From Butyricimonas muris (GTDB taxonomy: Bacteria; Bacteroidota; Bacteroidia; Bacteroidales; Marinifilaceae): DNA of 64,000 bases. Under the pieces are notes generated by a model. That model was given only the letters and a program-made list of their open reading frames with translations. It did no database searches and was not told the origin of the DNA. The translations under genes were made by a program, and so were the position numbers. Below, one piece after another: positions 58,788 through 64,000 of this stretch; positions within the stretch are counted from its first letter, which is position 1; every line of letters starts with the position of its first letter. The DNA lies in contig NZ_JBKEIT010000002.1 of NCBI RefSeq assembly GCF_046365375.1, positions 186,001 through 250,000 on the forward strand, written 5' to 3'.

Positions 58788-61700
58788 TTATTTCGTGTTT
58801 TTATATACCCATTTGATGGCGTCCGCAATGAGAATTTGCTCCTCGTCACCTTCATCGTAAAGAAATATTTTATGCTCTCCGGGTGTGCAATAAAATGAAC
58901 CTAAAGAGTGCCAGCCTTGATTTTGATTCATATTAATGTACGAGAGTTCTTCCTGCTTGTCATGGAAAAAAATTCCATATTTTTGTATATAGGATTTTAA
59001 ACGATTATTAGCTGGAATATAGTTTTCCGGTATATAGACCAGAATCTCGAACATTCCTTCCCTGTCGAGATTGGTTTTCCATTCTGCTGCAGATTTGTTG
59101 CTGGATTTCACTTTTTTGTACATGTAACTTCGAATCGGGAAACCATAGGCTTCTTGATGGATATATTGTTTCCATGTATCGGGGGAAGTTGTTATCCATT
59201 GAGATTTGAAATTCTCGTACTTTTCCCATGTATGGATGTCATTTTTCAGATGAGCTCGTAATTTACCGGAGTATTGTGTCGTTTTGAATCCGGGATCGGT
59301 GTTATCCACGATAGTTTCGTCAGGTGTTGTTAGAAAATGTTCTTTAGTAAGATCACGTGTATATTGTGTCGTATCGGATGAGAAGGCATTAGGGGTGCTG
59401 TTAATTTGAATCCGGTTCGGGATATTTCCTGAAATGTTCGTGTTTAGACTTATTGCGCGTAAGTTGTCCACCATGAAAGAGAATTCTTTTCCCGTGTTGG
59501 CTTTGATTTCAATCGCTTGATATTTAATGAGGTGTGCTCTTTTCTTTTCGTCAAGAGCCTGTCGCAATGCGGTCAATCCACCGGGTGGTAAGGTTTTACT
59601 TTCGATATTTATGATGCCGTCTACGTTGCTATTGTTGAAAATGCTGAATTTGACGTTACTCCGGTGGCGTCCGTCTGTTGTTTTGATAATAGTGTAATAG
59701 GTGTTTTGAATAAAATAGGTTGGAATTTGATTGCAATTGTACCATATAGGGATAATTTCTTCCCAATCGATGTGGTGTTTTGCTTTGAATTCTTCGTTGA
59801 GCAGCTGGAAATTCACTTTTTGAAATTGATACCGGGTGATAAAAGTGTTCAAAAATGATATGAGGCTATCTTGGTGTATGCCTCGTGTGTTGAGAATATC
59901 CACCAATTCCCGATTTTTTAATACTAGAATGGCATCAAGAACAGGTGATTCGATGTGCTCGTCTTGCAAAGCTTCTTTCAGACTCTTGCCGGAAAGATAT
60001 TCTATGGCTTGAAACTCTGTTCTCGGTAATATATGTTTGCGTCCGTCTGTGCTTGTCGCGTTGTTGTCAATTAAAGTGATGTTGACGATGGTATTGATGC
60101 AGGGGTATTCGCTTGAATACAGGTATGTCATTTGATTGATAAAAAGCGGGAAAATCAAATGCAGGTTTTTCGAATACTCGAAAGAATCAGGATAAAGTAG
60201 CTTTTTTTTTCTTGAATATAGTGCCAGAATATTTTCCCATGAAAACGAGTGTTGAATGTTGTTTTCTTTTAATAGGAAATTTTGAATACTTGAACCTTGT
60301 TCGTCGGTTGTTTTTTTGCTTGGAGAAATTGGTGTGCCGAATCCTCGCTCCGGGTAGAATACCAGTTCCGGTTGAACGAATTCACTTCCCCCTTGCGCGT
60401 TACGAAAGTAAGAGGTGAAACTGACAGGGGTTTCGGTGAGGATAAATCGTTTGTAGGGATAGTTTTTTCCTGTGGTAACTTCTGCTACATGTTTCACTTG
60501 TCGTATTAAGTCCACGAGAGAGAAATCTTTGTGTTTCCCGAAATTTTTGAATAAGTGGGCGTGTTTGTTAAAGATATTAAGTTCGTATGTGATTGAGTCA
60601 ACTGTGATTCTACGAGTTATGTAATCCCCGATACAGAGTGAAATACCGGTGAGTGGATATTCATTTTTAAAAACGGTGTATTTGCTGTTAAATGATTTTT
60701 TCCCTTGTGAGATTGCTTTGTTTTTTCCGGTGGGTGATACTTGTAATGTATAATTCGTGAAATTTTTAGGTGTTTCGTGTGGTGAATGTGGATTTACGGG
60801 AGGTTCCGTTGTTGGATACCATGAAACTTCCGGGGTTAGTAAAGTGAAGTTTTTTTCTTGGTACGCGTAATGTTTCCCGTGGCGACTCGCTAAATACATT
60901 TTATCACTTGTATTCGTGATTGCTTTGTCCGGGATATCCAAATAGCATAAATTTTCATCGACTCGTCCTTCGTATGATATTTGAAACTCTATTGAATCAT
61001 TGACAAGGAGCTGGTTTTTAATAATAATGACTTGCTGCTTGCGTTCATAAGGTAGGGGTATTCCGTTAGAAGTCAGCGAAGTGATTTTTAAACCGGGATT
61101 AAGATAGAGGATAATTTCATCAAGTATTTTTCCCGATAGGTTTTGTACGAGTAATTCGGAATTTACTGACATTTTTTTATGCGTTTGCTCGTATTTTATG
61201 TTTTGCGATAATAATGTTGCTTTGGGGGCGGATGTAAATTTGTTATAGATGTCAGAATAAGTATGACGGAGTGAGAGTGAACATTGGTTTGAAATGAAAA
61301 AGGTGATACCGGAGAGAAGTCCGATTGTGATGAGAGTTACTGTGATGTAGAGCCTCTGTTTTTTTGAGGGATGATTGGGAAGCCGGGGAAAGTTAAGCAC
61401 GGTCAATTGAATTAATCCTAAGCCAAGGAAAAGCCAACAACCGCGTTGGAGAAGATAATTTGTTATATTCGGGTGTCCCGTGATGTCAGAGAATGTATTG
61501 GGAAGCGTGATCCCGAACGGGTCAAGAAGGCCGGATTGATAATCTGTAATGTAAAATACGGTGAAAAACACGTATCCCAAAAGAATAATAATACTTAGTA
61601 TGTGGCTTTTTATCCAAGTAACCATGAAAAACGAGAGTCCCAATATGAATACAATGGTGGGGACAAGTAGCGTGAGCAGATAAAATAAATAATGTAATAT

Positions 61701-62159
61701 ATTGAAAGGTGCAGAACTGGTAAATACATGCGTGAACATGGTTAATAACAGAAGTAATGTGGCAACTCCACCAAAGACACAAATAAATGCAAAACAGATT
61801 CCCCGTATATATTTCGTGTTACTTATCGGGCGATAGTATATTGTTTCTAATGTGTCGATTTTGCGTTCTTTGTACAAAAAGTATGATCCGAAGACAATTA
61901 ACGGGAGTGTTAGAAAAATAGAGAAGAGGAAAGTATTCATGTATGGAATAAACGAGGAAAAGTTTAATTCATCCAAGCTGGAAGAATAGAAAATATTACT
62001 TTGGTTTCGTATTTGTGCATATATAATGATCCCATACGTGAAAAGAAAATAGATGCTCAAGAACTTGCTTCTTAGCAAGAGTTTTATGTTATAATGAATG
62101 ACATGTAAATTAAGAATTTTGTTTTTAGACAATTCTTCTGTTTGTTTCTCGGGTGTCAT
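58788..62159 (-). CDS. Permease / M1-peptidase-like / golvesin-like fusion membrane protein
   Basis: 1123 residues. The first ~300 contain seven to eight membrane helices arranged like an ABC-2 type permease (FGSYFLYKERKIDTLETIYYRPIS is the typical cytosolic loop). Residues about 310-990 resemble the extracytoplasmic M1 aminopeptidase-like part of ABC permease/M1 fusions (LDIPDKAITNTSDKMYL, WYPTTEPP, RNAQGGSEFVQPELVFYP at the GAMEN-like position). The HExxH zinc motif is not present; the corresponding region reads NNIQHSFSWENILALYSR. The last ~130 residues look like a golvesin/xanthan-lyase-type binding domain (WHSLGSFYCTPGEHKIFLYDEGDEEQILIADAIKWV). No ATPase gene is adjacent. Function unknown; transport or envelope sensing is inferred. 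Confidence 0.7.
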   Translation of the reverse strand: MTPEKQTEELSKNKILNLHVIHYNIKLLLRSKFLSIYFLFTYGIIIYAQIRNQSNIFYSSSLDELNFSSFIPYMNTFLFSIFLTLPLIVFGSYFLYKERKIDTLETIYYRPISNTKYIRGICFAFICVFGGVATLLLLLTMFTHVFTSSAPFNILHYLFYLLTLLVPTIVFILGLSFFMVTWIKSHILSIIILLGYVFFTVFYITDYQSGLLDPFGITLPNTFSDITGHPNITNYLLQRGCWLFLGLGLIQLTVLNFPRLPNHPSKKQRLYITVTLITIGLLSGITFFISNQCSLSLRHTYSDIYNKFTSAPKATLLSQNIKYEQTHKKMSVNSELLVQNLSGKILDEIILYLNPGLKITSLTSNGIPLPYERKQQVIIIKNQLLVNDSIEFQISYEGRVDENLCYLDIPDKAITNTSDKMYLASRHGKHYAYQEKNFTLLTPEVSWYPTTEPPVNPHSPHETPKNFTNYTLQVSPTGKNKAISQGKKSFNSKYTVFKNEYPLTGISLCIGDYITRRITVDSITYELNIFNKHAHLFKNFGKHKDFSLVDLIRQVKHVAEVTTGKNYPYKRFILTETPVSFTSYFRNAQGGSEFVQPELVFYPERGFGTPISPSKKTTDEQGSSIQNFLLKENNIQHSFSWENILALYSRKKKLLYPDSFEYSKNLHLIFPLFINQMTYLYSSEYPCINTIVNITLIDNNATSTDGRKHILPRTEFQAIEYLSGKSLKEALQDEHIESPVLDAILVLKNRELVDILNTRGIHQDSLISFLNTFITRYQFQKVNFQLLNEEFKAKHHIDWEEIIPIWYNCNQIPTYFIQNTYYTIIKTTDGRHRSNVKFSIFNNSNVDGIINIESKTLPPGGLTALRQALDEKKRAHLIKYQAIEIKANTGKEFSFMVDNLRAISLNTNISGNIPNRIQINSTPNAFSSDTTQYTRDLTKEHFLTTPDETIVDNTDPGFKTTQYSGKLRAHLKNDIHTWEKYENFKSQWITTSPDTWKQYIHQEAYGFPIRSYMYKKVKSSNKSAAEWKTNLDREGMFEILVYIPENYIPANNRLKSYIQKYGIFFHDKQEELSYINMNQNQGWHSLGSFYCTPGEHKIFLYDEGDEEQILIADAIKWVYKNTK

Positions 62160-62331
62160 AGATTAATGTATTGTTTGCAAGTTTTGAGCATGTGATGATA
62201 CAAATATATACAAATGTATTTGTTTTTGTATTATTAATATGTAAAATTGATGTATTGCTCCGGGAATAATGAAATTTAGCGGCTGTTATTCCGTGTAATT
62301 AGTATTGTTCCACTTGTTCGCGAGTAAAGAA

Positions 62332-62369
62332 ACTCCAACTATTTTGAATACAATCAAAATAGTTGGAGT
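62332..62369 (-). terminator. Terminator of the EF-G-like gene
   Basis: ACTCCAACTATTTTGA (62332-62347), loop ATACAA, TCAAAATAGTTGGAGT (62354-62369): a perfect 16-bp stem, followed on the minus strand by TTCTTTACTC. It lies 28 nt downstream of the stop codon. Confidence 0.75.
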
Positions 62370-62397
62370 CGTGTAAGTTGAATTTATGTATCTGTAA

Positions 62398-64000
62398 TTA
62401 ATCTTCGTCTTCCTTCTCTTCTTGGTAAGTTTTCAGCAGCTCATCCTGAACTTCTGACGGTACTTTTTCATAGCCGGAGAAGTTCATCGTGAAGGAGGCG
62501 CGTCCACCGGTGATGGAACTTAATGCCGTGGAGTAGCGTTGCATTTCTTTTAACGGTACTTTCGCCATTAGTTTCTGGAACCCGGAGTCGGCTTCCATTC
62601 CCATGATGATGGCTCTACGGGTTTGGAGGTCGCCCATCACGTCGCCCATGTATTCGTCCGGAACGAGGACTTCCACGTCGTAGATAGGTTCAAGGATTTT
62701 CGGACCGGCTTGTTTGAATGCGGCGCTGAAGGCATTGCGTCCGGCAAGTTTGAACGAGATTTCGTTTGAGTCCACGGGGTGCATCTTGCCGTCGTACACG
62801 CTGACACGGATGTCGCGGGCGTATGAGCCGGTAAGCGGGCCTTCTTCCATTTTCTCCATGATACCCTTCAAGATTGCCGGCATGAAGCGGGCGTCGATAA
62901 CACCACCCACGATACAATTGTAGAATACCAGTTTCCCACCCCACGGCAATTCAACGACTTCGGTGTCTTTCACTGAAATTTTGCTGTCAACACCGTTGAT
63001 TTTGTACATGGTCGGGGCGGGCATGCCCTCGGCATAAGGTTCTATCACGAGATGTACTTCTCCGAATTGTCCGGCACCACCCGATTGTTTCCTGTGGCGG
63101 TAGTCGGCGTAAGAGTATTTGGTGATGGTTTCGCGATACGGTATTCTTGGCGGGTAAAATTCGATTTCCAACTTGTCGTTGTGCTCGATGCGCCATTTCA
63201 TCGTGTTCAGGTGGAATTCTCCCTGACCGGAGATAATCATTTGTTTCAATTCCTTGGAATATTCCACGAGGAACGTGGGGTCTTCCTGATGAATACGTTG
63301 CAGTACTTCGGCGAGTTTTTCCTCGTCGCTCGTGTTGGCGGCACGTACGGCTGTTCTGAAACGGGGATTCGGGTATTGGATTTGACCGAATTTGTAATGA
63401 ACGTCTTTCTCGTTCAGCGTGTCGCCGTTGTTCGTGTTTTTCAGTTTAACGGTGGCGCCGATATCTCCTGCCATCATTTCCGATACTTTCGTGCGGTTTT
63501 TCCCGGCTACCGCATATAGCGTGGAGATACGTTCTTTACTGTCGTTGGTGGCGTTATATAGATCGTCACCTTCATGTACCGTGCCGGAAGCCACTTTGAA
63601 ATAAATCACTTCTCCCAAATGAGGCTCTACCGTGGTGTTGAACATGTATAGGGAGGTCGGGCCTTTTTCGTCGTAAGGAATTTCCTGACCGTCTTCCGTG
63701 ATGGACGGGGGCATACTGCCGGCACTCGGTGCCACGTTGATAACAAATTCCATGAAACGACGCACGCACATGTCTTTCTCTGCCGACACGCAGAACACGG
63801 GGAACATATTCCGCGCGATGAGTCCTTTGCGGATTCCCGCGCGCATCTCGTCTTCTGTTAGCGAGCCTTTCTCGAAGAATAATTCCATGAGTTGCTCGTC
63901 GTTCTCGGCGGCAGCCTCGATCAACGCGTTATGCAGTTCGTGTGCTTTCTCTTCTTCTTCTTTGGGGATGGGGAGTACTTCCGGTTTGCCGCCCTCGGGT
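62398..64000 (-). CDS. Elongation factor G paralogue, N-terminal part outside the window
   Basis: About 534 codons are visible and the frame continues through the right edge (PEGGKPEVLPIPKEEEEKAHE), so the GTPase domain is cut off. Visible parts are the end of the G' region, domain II (GPTSLYMFNTTVEPHLGEVIYFKVASGTVHEGDDL), domain III (EDPTFLVEYSKELKQMIISGQGEFHL), domain IV (YRHRKQSGGAGQFGEVHLVIEP) and domain V (PIYDVEVLVPDEYMGDVMGDLQTRRAIIMGM). The lack of rpsL/rpsG neighbours and the divergent domain II suggest the second EF-G of Bacteroidetes (FusA2/EF-G2) rather than the str-operon copy; known work on Bacteroides reports an EF-G2 without GTPase activity. The decisive G domain is not in the window. 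Confidence 0.85.
   Translation of the reverse strand, partial: PEGGKPEVLPIPKEEEEKAHELHNALIEAAAENDEQLMELFFEKGSLTEDEMRAGIRKGLIARNMFPVFCVSAEKDMCVRRFMEFVINVAPSAGSMPPSITEDGQEIPYDEKGPTSLYMFNTTVEPHLGEVIYFKVASGTVHEGDDLYNATNDSKERISTLYAVAGKNRTKVSEMMAGDIGATVKLKNTNNGDTLNEKDVHYKFGQIQYPNPRFRTAVRAANTSDEEKLAEVLQRIHQEDPTFLVEYSKELKQMIISGQGEFHLNTMKWRIEHNDKLEIEFYPPRIPYRETITKYSYADYRHRKQSGGAGQFGEVHLVIEPYAEGMPAPTMYKINGVDSKISVKDTEVVELPWGGKLVFYNCIVGGVIDARFMPAILKGIMEKMEEGPLTGSYARDIRVSVYDGKMHPVDSNEISFKLAGRNAFSAAFKQAGPKILEPIYDVEVLVPDEYMGDVMGDLQTRRAIIMGMEADSGFQKLMAKVPLKEMQRYSTALSSITGGRASFTMNFSGYEKVPSEVQDELLKTYQEEKEDED

Noticed and set aside
1..64000. CRISPR arrays, insertion sequences, rRNA operons, prophage
   Set aside because: Looked for regularly spaced repeats, transposase motifs and phage gene clusters; none found. 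The 7- and 9-bp arrays have no spacers of constant length.

Overview
The window reads as a Bacteroidales chromosome, most probably family Odoribacteraceae (Butyricimonas or Odoribacter type). This is inferred from gene content: Mfa/Fim-type fimbrial operon, SusC/SusD with an ECF sigma/FecR pair, DUF4492-cydAB, DUF4290, LpxK/SppA, a second EF-G. Several starts are preceded by Bacteroidetes-type -7 boxes (TAnnTTTG), some with a TTG/TTTG -33 box 19-20 bp upstream, and Shine-Dalgarno sequences are weak. No rRNA, insertion sequence or CRISPR was seen; one tRNA (Val, UAC) is present.

Layout. 1-516: the start of a DUF5131 gene running off the left edge. 0.75-9.7 kb: a minus-strand fimbrial operon (five genes, order of transcription: fimbrillin-like lipoprotein, DUF3575, DUF3868/OmpA-like, Mfa1-like major subunit, Mfa2/FimB-like anchor). 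It is divergent from an AraC-type regulator that sits between two copies of a palindromic repeat and is followed by a tyrosine recombinase. 10-21 kb: housekeeping and transport genes (DUF4595-like lipoprotein, thioesterase + LUD protein, porin O/P, topoisomerase III, TlpA-like protein, YccF, a thioredoxin lacking its first catalytic Cys, SulP transporter, a PurF-like protein lacking its glutaminase Cys). 21.2-32 kb: one minus-strand nutrient-uptake locus: ECF sigma, FecR anti-sigma, SusC with STN domain, SusD, a metallohydrolase-like lipoprotein, a FISUMP lipoprotein, three TlpA-like proteins (two without CxxC) and a 93-residue acidic protein. This locus lies between two inverted ~195-bp copies of an intergenic repeat.

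32-45 kb: cytochrome bd oxidase (cydB, cydA, DUF4492), a PerM/AI-2E transporter, ahpF and ahpC with an intrinsic terminator between them, an unknown protein, lon, a GlmU-like nucleotidyltransferase, rpmE2, a degenerate Fic protein. 45-58 kb: DEDDh exonuclease, pnp, lpxK, sppA, murA (Asp in place of the fosfomycin-target Cys), a broken RhuM-Doc gene whose catalytic Fic motif has been deleted, a Kelch-like lipoprotein, folK, DUF4290, UvrD/PcrA helicase, rsmE. 58-64 kb: a small secreted protein, a 1123-residue permease/M1-peptidase-like/golvesin-like fusion, and the 3' part of an EF-G paralogue running off the right edge.

The most interesting signals are (i) a family of intergenic elements built from inverted arrays of a 9-bp unit (RGTYYATAA), with at least four members, two of which flank the whole SusCD-TlpA locus in inverted orientation; (ii) near-palindromic direct repeats around the fimbrial regulator beside a recombinase; and (iii) a striking number of proteins that have lost catalytic residues (Trx, PurF, two TlpA, Fic, the metallohydrolase-like lipoprotein, the M1-like domain).
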